From an uncultured Lachnospiraceae bacterium (GTDB lineage Bacteria > Bacillota > Clostridia > Lachnospirales > Lachnospiraceae): a stretch of 64,000 nucleotides of DNA. The DNA lies in NCBI GenBank assembly GCA_947177165.1, contig CAMWTP010000017.1, positions 1-64,000 of the forward strand. The letters run 5' to 3'. This document shows positions 1 to 8,538 of this stretch, one piece after another (within the stretch, counting starts at the first letter, position 1; each line of letters starts with the position of its first letter). The notes under the pieces are model-generated. The model was not told the DNA's origin. It did not search any database and saw only the letters and a program-made list of their open reading frames with translations. The position numbers were made by a program, and so were the translations under genes.

Positions 1-32
1 GAATGAGATTTTCATTTTGCAAAAGACGATAT

Positions 33-65
33 TTAGAGATAAATTAGAGATAAATTAGAGATAAA
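33..65 (+). promoter_or_regulatory. three tandem 11-bp repeats before a response regulator gene
   Basis: The unit TTAGAGATAAA occurs three times head to tail with no spacer (33-43, 44-54, 55-65). A possible -10 (TAAAAT, 71-76) follows. OmpR-family regulators usually bind direct repeats spaced one helical turn apart, so an autoregulatory site is likely. Binding by the adjacent regulator is inference. Confidence 0.6.
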
Positions 66-93
66 TACGATAAAATATATTGCAAAATATCAA

Positions 94-134
94 AAGGAAC
101 TGTAGAAGCATCACTTATTTTCCTACAGTTCCTT
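94..134 (+). other. 12-bp hairpin in the 5' leader of the response regulator gene
   Basis: AAGGAACTGTAG (94-105) pairs perfectly with 123-134 around a 17-nt loop. The stem ends a few bases before the GGAGG (141-145) of the regulator gene and has no U-run. It is better read as a leader structure affecting translation or stability, or as the 3' end of an upstream transcript, than as a strong terminator. Confidence 0.5.
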
Positions 135-153
135 ATCTATGGAGGCGTCAACA

Positions 154-828
154 ATGCGTATACTACTCGCGGAAGATGACAAGAAACTAAATGAATCTCT
201 CACAACCCAGCTGCTTTCCAGAGGATTTGATGTGGATTCCTGCTATGACGGCGAGGAAGCTCTGTACTATGGCGAACAGAATATCCATGACGTGATCCTG
301 CTCGACAGAATGCTTCCCCACATGGAAGGCTCGATCGTGTTGACAAAGCTCCGCCAGCAAGGCATCAGTATCCCCATCATTCTCATAACAGCGCTCGGTA
401 CATTAAATGACAAAGTGACTGGTCTGAACCTTGGTGCGGACGATTATCTGGTAAAGCCTTTTGCCTTCGAGGAACTGCTGGCGCGAATCCAGTGTGTCAC
501 CAGGCGTTCCCTCATCATCAACCAGGCTGATCTGCCTGGCTACTGTGATATCCAGTTTAACGAGGCAACAAATACCCTGACCGGTCCAAGCGGAAGCTGC
601 TCCTGCTCCAAGCGCGAGGGGGCAATGCTCGAGGTCCTGATCAAAAATGGCGGCCAGACTCTCTCCCGCAATATGCTCCTTCTGAAAATCTGGGGACCTG
701 ACAGCAATGTCGAGGAGGGAAACCTTGACAATTATATCTACTTTGTCCGCAGACGGCTCAAAGCAGTCGGAAGCCGGCTAAACCTAAGAACCATCAGAGG
801 AATCGGCTACTGTCTCATGGAGGAATGA
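154..828 (+). CDS. OmpR/PhoB-family response regulator
   Basis: Two-component response regulator of 224 residues. The receiver domain covers about residues 1-115, with the acidic pair D8/D9, phospho-acceptor D51 (VILLD), T79 and K101 (LVKPF). A C-terminal winged-helix domain covers about 128-222 and ends GIGYCLMEE. The ATG at 154 is preferred over the in-frame ATG at 139 because GGAGG (141-145) sits 8 nt before it. The cognate kinase follows after 7 nt, so the two are co-transcribed. Upstream 11-bp tandem repeats suggest autoregulation. The stimulus cannot be read from the sequence. Confidence 0.93.
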   Translation: MRILLAEDDKKLNESLTTQLLSRGFDVDSCYDGEEALYYGEQNIHDVILLDRMLPHMEGSIVLTKLRQQGISIPIILITALGTLNDKVTGLNLGADDYLVKPFAFEELLARIQCVTRRSLIINQADLPGYCDIQFNEATNTLTGPSGSCSCSKREGAMLEVLIKNGGQTLSRNMLLLKIWGPDSNVEEGNLDNYIYFVRRRLKAVGSRLNLRTIRGIGYCLMEE

Positions 829-835
829 CTTTGAT

Positions 836-2152
836 ATGAATACCATCAAAAAAGCACATATACATCTGACACTATTGAATGGCTGCATCACCACGCTCAT
901 TCTGGTCATTATGACACTCGTCTACCTGTTTATCTCTGAGAGCAACATGATGCAGAGCAAGATTTCTTCCTATCCAAGAGACATCTATCCGATCGCCTCC
1001 TACATCGAACAGCAGGATGTCATCAGCAACACATGGCTGTCACAGCTCGAGTCCAACAACCAGTATTATATATCCCTGATGGACAACGGCGCTGAATTTC
1101 TCTACAATGTCAACAAAGAAATCTCAATTGATGTCCGGCAGCAGGTGCTCAGCGCCGCATGGAATTACTACCACGATACCAGCATTCCCAAGACCATGCA
1201 TACCCTGTCACACGACAGCAATTATGTCTCCTATATCATGAACTACAAAAATGACACTAGCGGCACTTCATCAAAATACTATTGTTCTGTCATCAGCATC
1301 GAGAAGAACCATGCGAATCTGGAAATTCTATTGGCAGCGCCCCTTGACGACATCCAGGAGCAAATCACAAGACAGCGCTTTTTATTTCTTGGAATCATCA
1401 CGCTCGCGCTCATCGCAATCTGGATTTTCGCATGGATTTTTACCGGAAGACTCTTAAAACCCATAGAGGAGAGCCGGCTCCGGCAGAACCAGTTTATTGC
1501 CTCCGCCTCACACGAACTGCGCACACCGCTCGCGGTAATCCTGTCCTGTGCAGAAGCGGGGCTTACCAAAAATGAATCTTCGGAATTATTAACCATAAAA
1601 AACGAATCCCTGCGCACTTCAAGACTTCTGGGTGACATGCTCACACTGCTCAGCTGTGATACCGGACATCTCGATATCAATCCTGCATATACACAGCTTG
1701 ACACACTTGTTCTCAATGCATGTGAGGCTTTTGAAAACATGGCTGCCACCAAACATATACGCATCACGGCTGCGCTGCCTGAGGATATTCTTCCCGACTG
1801 TATGTGCGACAGCGAGCGCATTACACAGGTGCTCACAATCCTACTGCACAACGCTGTCAGCTATACGCCGGATGGCGGGACGATTGGCCTGTCCGTCGCT
1901 TATTTCCATTCGATTCACAAATCAACCCGTCATTTTGAAATCAAGATATCTGACACAGGTATCGGCATCAGCGACGAGGAAAAGTCTAAGATATTTGACC
2001 GCTTTTACCGCAGCGAAAAAGCCCGAAGCGATAAAAATCACTTCGGGCTTGGTCTGGCAATTGCCTATGATATTGTAACCGCACACCGCGGAACGCTCAC
2101 TGTGAGCGATACGCCTGGCGGCGGCACAACGTTTCTTATCACACTCAGTTAA
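836..2152 (+). CDS. sensor histidine kinase
   Basis: Membrane histidine kinase of 438 residues, partner of the preceding regulator. TM1 is about residues 13-32, followed by an extracytoplasmic sensor of about 145 residues and TM2 near 180-203. The HisKA motif SHELRTPL carries the phospho-histidine near residue 225. A HATPase_c domain shows the N box (LHNAVSY), G1 (DTGIG) and G2 (GLGLAIAY). No clear HAMP consensus is visible. GGAGGA at the end of the regulator gene serves as ribosome-binding site. The stop codon overlaps the stop of the convergent EF-G-like gene, and the ATP-lid region overlaps a terminator for that gene on the other strand. Confidence 0.93.
   Translation: MNTIKKAHIHLTLLNGCITTLILVIMTLVYLFISESNMMQSKISSYPRDIYPIASYIEQQDVISNTWLSQLESNNQYYISLMDNGAEFLYNVNKEISIDVRQQVLSAAWNYYHDTSIPKTMHTLSHDSNYVSYIMNYKNDTSGTSSKYYCSVISIEKNHANLEILLAAPLDDIQEQITRQRFLFLGIITLALIAIWIFAWIFTGRLLKPIEESRLRQNQFIASASHELRTPLAVILSCAEAGLTKNESSELLTIKNESLRTSRLLGDMLTLLSCDTGHLDINPAYTQLDTLVLNACEAFENMAATKHIRITAALPEDILPDCMCDSERITQVLTILLHNAVSYTPDGGTIGLSVAYFHSIHKSTRHFEIKISDTGIGISDEEKSKIFDRFYRSEKARSDKNHFGLGLAIAYDIVTAHRGTLTVSDTPGGGTTFLITLS
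2016..2050 (-). terminator. minus-strand intrinsic terminator inside the opposing kinase gene
   Basis: AAGCCCGAAG (2019-2028) and CTTCGGGCTT (2041-2050) form a perfect 10-bp GC-rich stem with a 12-nt loop. Read on the minus strand, the stem runs into TTTTT (complement of 2016-2020). This fits termination of the EF-G-like transcript about 100 nt after its stop. The same bases encode the kinase ATP-lid on the plus strand, where no U-run follows. Confidence 0.6.
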
Positions 2153-4239
2153 TCCTCACCGGACTCTGCAACCTTACTTGCCCTGGCCTTTACCTGTGCC
2201 TCCTGAATGTCGCTCGGTGTCTGCTCATATCGGGTGATTTCGTACTCGAAACTGCCGCGTCCTCCTGTCATGGAGCGAAGTACTGTACAATATCCAGTCA
2301 GCTCCATCATCGGAATGTCCGCCTCGATCACCTGTTTGCCGTTTCCAATCGGATTCATGCCAAGCACTCTGCCGCGTCTCTTGTTCAGATCTCCCATGAT
2401 ATCACCTGTATAGCGTTCGGGCGCTGTCACTTTGAGCGATGCGATCGGCTCAAGCAGAACCGGTCCTGCCTCCATAAAGCCCTTCTTAAACGCCTGAATC
2501 GCCGCTGTCTTAAATGCCATTTCTGAGGAGTCCACTGCGTGGTATGATCCATCATATAAGATACCCTTCACACCCACGACCGGATACGCAGCCAGAGGTC
2601 CCTTCACCACAGATTCCTGCATACCTTTCTCGACAGCCGGGAAGTAGTTCTTTGGAACTGCTCCGCCCACAACTACCTGCTCAAACACATACGGCTTCTC
2701 CAGGTCGCCTGACGGCTCAAAGCGCATCTTGACATGACCATACTGCCCATGTCCGCCGGACTGCTTCTTGTATTTGTACTCCACATCGGATTTCTTCTTA
2801 ATCGTCTCGCGGAACGCAATCTTCGGATCGCTCAGCTCAATCTCGCACTTGTACTCGTTGACAAGACGGCTCTGTATAATCTCAAGCTGCTGGTCTCCAA
2901 TGCCGTACAGCAATGTCTGCCTGTTTTCCACATCATTGACAACTTTCAAAGTCTGATCCTCATGCGACATCTTCTGCAATGCCTGCGATACCTTGTCAAT
3001 ATCGCCCTTGTTCGGCACCTTATAGCGCTTTGCCGTATAAGGTTTGGAGATCTCAAATTTGCCATACTCGATCACAGTCGCCTTCGTGGAAAGGGTATTT
3101 CCTGTCCTTGCAGCTGTGAGTTTTGCAATCGCTCCGATATCGCCGGCATGAAGCTCACTGATCTCAATCGGCTTGCTGCCCTGCAGAATATAAAGCTTAT
3201 TGACTTTTTCCTCCACATCTTTGTCCTTATTGTATATCGTATCATCTGACTTAAATACACCAGAACATACCTTAATCAGAGAGTATTTTCCAATAAACGG
3301 ATCGACAATCGTCTTGAACACATATGCAGATTTTGCCTTTGAAAAGTCATAATTTGCCTCGAACACTTCATTGGTCTTCATATTGAAGCCTGCAAGCTGT
3401 CTGTTCTCCGGGCTCGGCATGTATTTCACAATGTCGTCGAGCAGTGTATATGTACCCTGGCATAACAGGCTTGAACCCATACTGATCGGCACGATCGAGC
3501 TGTCGATCACGTTTGTGCGGAGCGCCGCACGAATCTCATTTTCAGAGAACGTCTCACCGCCGAAATAGCGATCCATAAACTCCTCGCTTGTCTCAGCGAC
3601 TGCCTCCATCAGCGTATCTCTGTAAAGGTTCAGATTGTCCCTGCTGTAGTCAGGAATCTCGCACTCCTCCACATCTTTGCCTTTCCAGCGGTTTCCTGTC
3701 TCACTCACGACATTGACATAGCCCACAAACTTCTCATTCTCCCTGATCGGGAAATGGAACGGGGCAATCTTCTTGCCGTACATTTCCGTGAGCTTCTCAA
3801 CAACATTCTTGAACGACGCATTGTCCGCGTCCATTCCTGTAACATATATCATTCTCGGCAGCTTATATTTCTCGCACAGCTCCCAGGCTTTCTCCGTTCC
3901 TGCTTCAACGCCGGACTTACCGGATACCACGATAACTGCTGCATCTGCTGCACTGATTGCCTCCTCAACTTCACCTATGAAATCAAAATATCCGGGCGTA
4001 TCGAGAATATTGATCTTTACACCTTCCCACTCAATCGGTACAACTGAAGTACTGATTGAAATCTTTCTTTTCTGCTCTTCCTTCCCAAAATCACTGACAG
4101 TATTGCCGTCCTCCACTCTTCCCATACGCGAAGTGATACCAGACAGATATGCCATTGATTCCACGAGACTCGTCTTTCCAGCCCCGCCGTGGCCTAACAA
4201 TACAATGTTCCGAATCTTATCCGTTGTGTAAATGTTCAT
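2149..4239 (-). CDS. elongation factor G-like translational GTPase
   Basis: EF-G-type GTPase of 696 residues with all expected domains: G domain (about 1-275), beta-barrel II, then domains III, IV (GGHGQYGHVKM near 510) and V (ending with the ARASK-type tail). G1 is GHGGAGKTS and G3 is DTPGYFDF. The G4 motif, NKxD in canonical EF-G, reads TGMD. This suggests a paralogue of the EF-G-like group rather than the housekeeping factor, and no rpsL/rpsG/tuf genes are adjacent. GGAGGTA precedes the ATG by 6 nt. A perfect 20-bp palindrome sits directly upstream, so expression is probably repressor-controlled. Ribosome function (translocation, recycling or rescue) is inferred from family only. Confidence 0.9.
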   Translation of the reverse strand: MNIYTTDKIRNIVLLGHGGAGKTSLVESMAYLSGITSRMGRVEDGNTVSDFGKEEQKRKISISTSVVPIEWEGVKINILDTPGYFDFIGEVEEAISAADAAVIVVSGKSGVEAGTEKAWELCEKYKLPRMIYVTGMDADNASFKNVVEKLTEMYGKKIAPFHFPIRENEKFVGYVNVVSETGNRWKGKDVEECEIPDYSRDNLNLYRDTLMEAVAETSEEFMDRYFGGETFSENEIRAALRTNVIDSSIVPISMGSSLLCQGTYTLLDDIVKYMPSPENRQLAGFNMKTNEVFEANYDFSKAKSAYVFKTIVDPFIGKYSLIKVCSGVFKSDDTIYNKDKDVEEKVNKLYILQGSKPIEISELHAGDIGAIAKLTAARTGNTLSTKATVIEYGKFEISKPYTAKRYKVPNKGDIDKVSQALQKMSHEDQTLKVVNDVENRQTLLYGIGDQQLEIIQSRLVNEYKCEIELSDPKIAFRETIKKKSDVEYKYKKQSGGHGQYGHVKMRFEPSGDLEKPYVFEQVVVGGAVPKNYFPAVEKGMQESVVKGPLAAYPVVGVKGILYDGSYHAVDSSEMAFKTAAIQAFKKGFMEAGPVLLEPIASLKVTAPERYTGDIMGDLNKRRGRVLGMNPIGNGKQVIEADIPMMELTGYCTVLRSMTGGRGSFEYEITRYEQTPSDIQEAQVKARASKVAESGED

Positions 4240-4254
4240 TGCAGCTACCTCCTA

Positions 4255-4304
4255 TTTGTGAGTGCACTCACAAATCCAGAAAAAAATTTCCCTGAGTGCG
4301 CTCT
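4255..4304. promoter_or_regulatory. palindromic operator pair upstream of the EF-G-like gene
   Basis: TTTGTGAGTGCACTCACAAA (4255-4274) is a perfect 20-bp palindrome directly upstream of the ribosome-binding site. A weaker copy, TGAGTGCGCTCT (4293-4304), lies 34 bp further out, about three helical turns. The TGAGTG...CACTCA form resembles TetR-family operators. The regulator is not in this window. Confidence 0.5.
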
Positions 4305-4331
4305 TCGTTATATAATGATAGTTCACCATGC

Positions 4332-4495
4332 TAGAGCGTGTTTGAAAAATCATTCCTGCCACCTGTACGCCCCATTTTGCGTGATATTTGCACCAAACTC
4401 AGTCAACATAGCCCGCTATGCCTCCTTCGTTTTGTACAAATCTCCCACAAACTGTGACGCACATCTGACAGAAAGCATTTTTCAAATACGCTCTA
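4332..4495. mobile_element. MITE-like palindromic element, about 164 bp
   Basis: The ends are inverted copies: TAGAGCGTGTTTGAAAAAT at 4332-4350 and its complement at 4477-4495 with one mismatch. Similarity continues inward with interruptions for most of both arms, so the whole unit can fold into one long imperfect hairpin. It starts and ends in TA, as Tc1/mariner-derived MITEs do. An apparent reading frame crossing it (4258-4530) has no family features and is taken as chance. Confidence 0.6.
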
Positions 4496-4868
4496 ATCCG
4501 CATGACCTAACTATTACAAGTTTACTATAATTTTTCAGACAATTCAATCATTTTTGTGCAATTTGCATACTTCATTTTGCATAAAATCCTATTCAAAATT
4601 TCGTCACTATTGCTGAAACTTAATTCTTGACAACTCATTTTAACGCGCTAATCTCCGCTGCTGTCCAGATTCATGTACCAATTCCGGAACAGATCTATAA
4701 AGCAGTTGACTTTAACGCTTTAAAGTGCAATAATTATCAGTGGCACAGTGCAGTTCTTTCGTCACAACATTATCAATGTTACAATACTGTGTTATGATAC
4801 ATTTGTTTATCAATCACCTGTTTACACAGGTACTTTTATGATATATTTCAGAAAGGACACAATGAGCT
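4496..4868 (+). promoter_or_regulatory. non-coding region with candidate tyrA promoters
   Basis: AT-rich and without a credible gene. Two sigma-A-like candidates face tyrA: TTGACT (4706-4711) with N17 and AATAAT, and TTATCA (4770-4775) with N17 and TATGAT (4793-4798). No T-box or other leader fold was recognised. Confidence 0.4.
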
Positions 4869-5969
4869 ATGAATATGAATAAATTCGGTTTTATAAGTCT
4901 TGGGCTGATCGGCGGCTCCATCGCACTTGCGATCAGACAGATTTGTCCCCATGCACATATCACTGCCTATGCACGCAGGCAGTCCACACTGGACGAAGCG
5001 CTTGCCGCCGGCGCGATTGACACTGGCACCACTGAAATAAACGAACTTTTCGCTGACTGTGATATGATATTTCTATGCGCCCCCGTCGCTGTTAATAACC
5101 AATTTCTGGAACAACTGAAGCCTTTCATATCCGAAAAGACAATCATCACTGATGTCGGAAGTGTGAAGGGTTCTATCCATGAGGCCGTCTCGCAGCTTGG
5201 ACTGGACAGCCATTTTATCGGCGGACACCCCATGGCTGGCAGCGAGAAAACAGGTTTTGCCAATGCCAGTCCTATTCTTCTGGAAAACGCGTATTATATC
5301 CTCACACCCACAGAAACCGTGAGTCAGGACGCTGTCGCGGAGTACTATTCTCTTGTGAAAAAAATGGGGGCGATTCCTCTGATTTTAAACCACAGGGAGC
5401 ATGACTATGTGACTGCTGCCATCAGCCATGTGCCGCATCTTGTCGCCGCCGCGCTCGCCAATCTGGTGCACGACCACGATTCCGCTAGTGAGACGATGAA
5501 GATGATTGCTGCCGGAGGCTTCAAGGACATCACGCGCATCGCCTCCTCCTCGCCCGAAATGTGGGAGTCGATCTGTATGTCCAACACCGAAAACATTGCC
5601 GGTCTGCTGGATGATTACATCGATTCGCTGCAGACCATCAGCAAAGCCGTGCGGGCAGGACAGACAGGCTTTACCTACGACTTATTTGCCGCATCGAAGG
5701 AATACAGGGATTCCTTTGCAGACCTGCCAAAAGGTCCAATCAAAAAAATCTTTGCATGTTATGTGGATATCCCTGACGAGACTGGTTCCATCGCCTCACT
5801 CGCCACGCTGCTTGCCAAAGCCGATATTTCCATCAAAAATATCGGGATCATACACAACCGGGACTTTGAGGAAGGTGTGCTCCGGGTTGAATTTTACGAC
5901 CAGACCTCGTTGGACGAGGCAGTCGTCCTGCTGCAGGGTCTGCACTATTCCGTGTATCAAAGAAAATAA
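4869..5969 (+). CDS. tyrA: prephenate dehydrogenase with ACT domain
   Basis: Catalyses NAD+-dependent oxidative decarboxylation of prephenate to 4-hydroxyphenylpyruvate in tyrosine synthesis. The protein has 366 residues. The N-terminal Rossmann motif GLIGGSIA lies near residue 11. The catalytic-domain signature GGHPMAGSEKTGF lies near 115-130, followed by the helical dimerisation part. A C-terminal ACT domain covers about 295-364 (YVDIPDETGSIASLATLL), as expected for feedback regulation by tyrosine. AGAAAGGA lies 10 nt before the ATG chosen here. An out-of-frame ATG at 4862 opens only a six-codon frame. The gene stands alone rather than in an aro operon. Confidence 0.93.
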   Translation: MNMNKFGFISLGLIGGSIALAIRQICPHAHITAYARRQSTLDEALAAGAIDTGTTEINELFADCDMIFLCAPVAVNNQFLEQLKPFISEKTIITDVGSVKGSIHEAVSQLGLDSHFIGGHPMAGSEKTGFANASPILLENAYYILTPTETVSQDAVAEYYSLVKKMGAIPLILNHREHDYVTAAISHVPHLVAAALANLVHDHDSASETMKMIAAGGFKDITRIASSSPEMWESICMSNTENIAGLLDDYIDSLQTISKAVRAGQTGFTYDLFAASKEYRDSFADLPKGPIKKIFACYVDIPDETGSIASLATLLAKADISIKNIGIIHNRDFEEGVLRVEFYDQTSLDEAVVLLQGLHYSVYQRK

Positions 5970-6079
5970 AACGCTGAGAGCACACCGGGCAGTGTTCCTT
6001 GATCCATGCCAGGTTCCACATAAAAGACACAGGGCTTGCATAAAATATTTTATAATTTATTGCTGTCACGAGGTTTTTT

Positions 6080-6553
6080 ATGTGGGCTAAATTAAAACCG
6101 TATTTCATTTCAATCTTTATCGCTCTCGGTGTCGGCGGTCTGTCAGCTTTTCTGATCCGCAAAAACGTGTACATCTATTCATTGCTGCGCAAACCGCCTC
6201 TGGCTCCACCTGCCATATTATTTCCGGTCGTGTGGACACCACTCTACATATTGATGGGCGTCGGCAGTGCCCGCATCTGCGCGCAGAGGGCAAGATACCC
6301 CGACGATGTTTTTGATGCCCTGCTCAACTACACACTCCAACTGATTTTTAATTTCCTGTGGCCTGTCATCTTTTTTAATATGCATACTTTTCTGTTCGCA
6401 TTTATCTGGCTTGTCGTTCTCTGGATCAGCATTTTAAAAATGGTGTTCAAATTCAGCAGGCTCGACACCACCGCAGCCTACCTTCAGATACCATATCTAT
6501 TGTGGGTGACTTACGCCGGATATCTGAATTTTATGATTTATCTGCTGAATTAG
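6080..6553 (+). CDS. tspO: TspO/MBR family membrane protein
   Basis: Homologue of the translocator protein/peripheral benzodiazepine receptor family, which binds tetrapyrroles and cholesterol-like ligands. It has 157 residues and five predicted membrane spans. Family signatures include KPPLAPPAILFPVVWTPLY near residues 43-61 and the aromatic-rich C-terminal part. It lies 110 nt after tyrA, possibly with its own promoter. Physiological role in anaerobic Firmicutes is not established. Family membership is clear. Confidence 0.88.
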   Translation: MWAKLKPYFISIFIALGVGGLSAFLIRKNVYIYSLLRKPPLAPPAILFPVVWTPLYILMGVGSARICAQRARYPDDVFDALLNYTLQLIFNFLWPVIFFNMHTFLFAFIWLVVLWISILKMVFKFSRLDTTAAYLQIPYLLWVTYAGYLNFMIYLLN

Positions 6554-6761
6554 TAATCCATCCGGCCAGTAACTGCACTGGCAGTACAATTTCCGGCCTG
6601 ATTGAGCCAGACCAGGTAAAAAACTGTTATAAACGATTTCAATGTATTCTGCCAGACAGAATCATGGTAGAATCATCCTGTGAGGCAAGGAACTGAAAAG
6701 ATTCCGCCAAGCAGGTTTGCGCAAACATAAGTTTATCATTCGTAATTGCATGGAGGTTCAG

Positions 6762-7505
6762 ATGAAATACAAAAACGCAAAGGATATCTTTCCCGAAAAT
6801 CTGTTGAAACAGATACAGCGGTATGTCTCCGGAGAAGTAATCTATATCCCTGCCGGAAAAGAGCGGAAATCATGGGGCGAGACATCCGGGTATCATCAAT
6901 ATCTGTCAGAACGCAACAGAGCGATCAGACAGGAATACAAAGACGGCGCCGACGCAGAAAGCCTTATGTCAAAGTATCATCTTTCCTTCGAATCAATCAG
7001 AAAAATTCTATACCAGAAGGAGGATATTATTTTGGATTACAAGACATCGCTTACATCAGCCAGGGACTATGCGGCATGCGGAAAAATTGACGAGTGGATT
7101 CACACGTACCTGAAGTCAGACGGCCACAACGAAGCGTTTTCCGACGGACTGAAACTATTTGACCGATACTACATCGGGCCAATGGTAATGCCGACGGAAC
7201 TGTTTCACCGCTGCTGTGGTCCGGAAGAAAACATGACCTACCACATTGATGCGCAGTGGTTCTATGCCCATGTGGCAGACCTGAAAAAGGTTCTCGAGAC
7301 CAATCAGGATATGCCGCCGCTGATTGCACATTATGTAGAGCACGATTTTGAATTAAATGACGGCAATCACCGGCTGGAAGCTTACAAGCAGCTCAACTGC
7401 CAGGAAATCCCGGTTATCATCTGGATCACCGAGGAGGAAGAGTACCAGGAATTTTGCGAAAAATACGGGGAGTATATGAAGGATTCTAATATAATCCGCA
7501 AATAG
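6762..7505 (+). CDS. CD3324-type HTH protein fused to a ParB/Srx-like domain
   Basis: The first 85 or so residues match the CD3324 family (Mor-like helix-turn-helix: KNAKDIFPENLLKQIQRYV, then a SESIRKILY-like recognition helix region), normally a stand-alone protein of about 90 residues. A further 160 residues follow. They contain ELNDGNHRLEAYKQL and IPVIIWI, which resemble the DG-x-HR-x-EA signature of the ParB/sulfiredoxin fold. The ATG at 6762 is chosen for GGAGG 6 nt upstream, giving 247 residues. Regulatory DNA binding is likely. The activity of the C-terminal domain is unknown. Confidence 0.75.
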   Translation: MKYKNAKDIFPENLLKQIQRYVSGEVIYIPAGKERKSWGETSGYHQYLSERNRAIRQEYKDGADAESLMSKYHLSFESIRKILYQKEDIILDYKTSLTSARDYAACGKIDEWIHTYLKSDGHNEAFSDGLKLFDRYYIGPMVMPTELFHRCCGPEENMTYHIDAQWFYAHVADLKKVLETNQDMPPLIAHYVEHDFELNDGNHRLEAYKQLNCQEIPVIIWITEEEEYQEFCEKYGEYMKDSNIIRK

Positions 7506-7573
7506 TTTTCCCGAATACACTATTTCGTGAAACAAAAACGGGCAGAACCTGCTGCAGGGAGCTGCAGGAACAT

Positions 7574-7627
7574 AAATGACACATCTTGCGCAGAAACAGA
7601 CATGGCAGGATGTGTCATTTGTTTTTC
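7574..7627 (+). terminator. intrinsic terminator
   Basis: AAATGACACATC (7574-7585) pairs perfectly with GATGTGTCATTT (7609-7620) and is followed by GTTTTTC. It ends the HTH/ParB-like transcript and separates it from the convergent yihY-type gene. Confidence 0.75.
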
Positions 7628-7695
7628 TACAGTGCCTAAGGAACTGCCTGACTCAGAAAATCTGCTGGGGCGGGGAAGATGATAATTTCCCAAAA

Positions 7696-8538
7696 TCATA
7701 GAATCTGCGACAGGTAATCATCCACATAACCATCAACGATCCACTTGTTGACCAGCGCACCGCAGAAGAAAATATACATACAGAAATACAGCCAGATCAT
7801 CACGATCACAATGCTCGTCAGGCTGCCATACATGGAAAAACCGCCAAAATAATCGATATAGACAGAAAAACCAAAGGAGTACAGTGTCCAGAATACTGAC
7901 GTGACCACTGCTCCGGGATAGTGCTCCTTCCATGAAACCTGATTGTTCGGCAGAAGGCTGTACATCGTGCAGAATACGATCGAGATCATACCCGCGACAA
8001 AGATGTGGCGTATCCAGCTGAAAATATGCCACAGGCTCGCAGCCGGGCCATTGTCAGGTATTATCCACTTTGCCAGTGTATTTCCAAAGACAAGCACTCC
8101 TGCTGAGAGCAGTATCGCAAGCAGCAGAAAGATTGTGTAAAACGAAGCCTTCAGCCTCAGAAGAATGTATCCTCTCGTCTCCTCGACCTCATAGATATGA
8201 TTTAGTCCTCTGATCAGAGCCAGCACTCCCTTTGACGCTGACCACACAACCACGACGGCAGAAACGGACAGCAGTGTCACATGATTTCCGTGATAGCTGT
8301 CAACAATACTCAGCAAGAAACGATATATTTTATCCGGAATAACAGCCTGTGAGATACTGACCATCTCCTTCCTGTCAAACAAGTCATGCGGCAGCATACC
8401 GCTGACGATCATCACCATCGGTATCACTGACACGAACAAAAAGAACGCAGCACCAGAGGCATAGGTTCCCACCTCTGCCTCATTAAAAGTTCTACGCATC
8501 TCTTTTTGCAGCCTGTATAGCTTTGTGATTGTTGACAT
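7696..8538 (-). CDS. YihY/BrkB-family membrane protein
   Basis: Integral membrane protein of 280 residues with about six spans and the family signature GAAFFLFVSVIPMVM near residue 28. The C-terminal half contains YPGAVVTSVFWTLYSFGFSVY and the typical GSLTSIVIVMIWLY. The family was once called ribonuclease BN but is not a nuclease; its transport or envelope role is unresolved. The ATG shares one base with the stop of the upstream SpoIID-like gene (TAATG), indicating translational coupling. GGGGAG lies about 10 nt upstream. Confidence 0.9.
   Translation of the reverse strand: MSTITKLYRLQKEMRRTFNEAEVGTYASGAAFFLFVSVIPMVMIVSGMLPHDLFDRKEMVSISQAVIPDKIYRFLLSIVDSYHGNHVTLLSVSAVVVVWSASKGVLALIRGLNHIYEVEETRGYILLRLKASFYTIFLLLAILLSAGVLVFGNTLAKWIIPDNGPAASLWHIFSWIRHIFVAGMISIVFCTMYSLLPNNQVSWKEHYPGAVVTSVFWTLYSFGFSVYIDYFGGFSMYGSLTSIVIVMIWLYFCMYIFFCGALVNKWIVDGYVDDYLSQIL

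Noticed and set aside
33-65. CRISPR array or plasmid iterons from the 11-bp repeats
   Set aside because: Units are too short, have no spacers, and no cas or replication gene is nearby.
4258-4530. 90-codon frame crossing the MITE-like element
   Set aside because: Composition follows the inverted repeat, there is no ribosome-binding site, and no family similarity.
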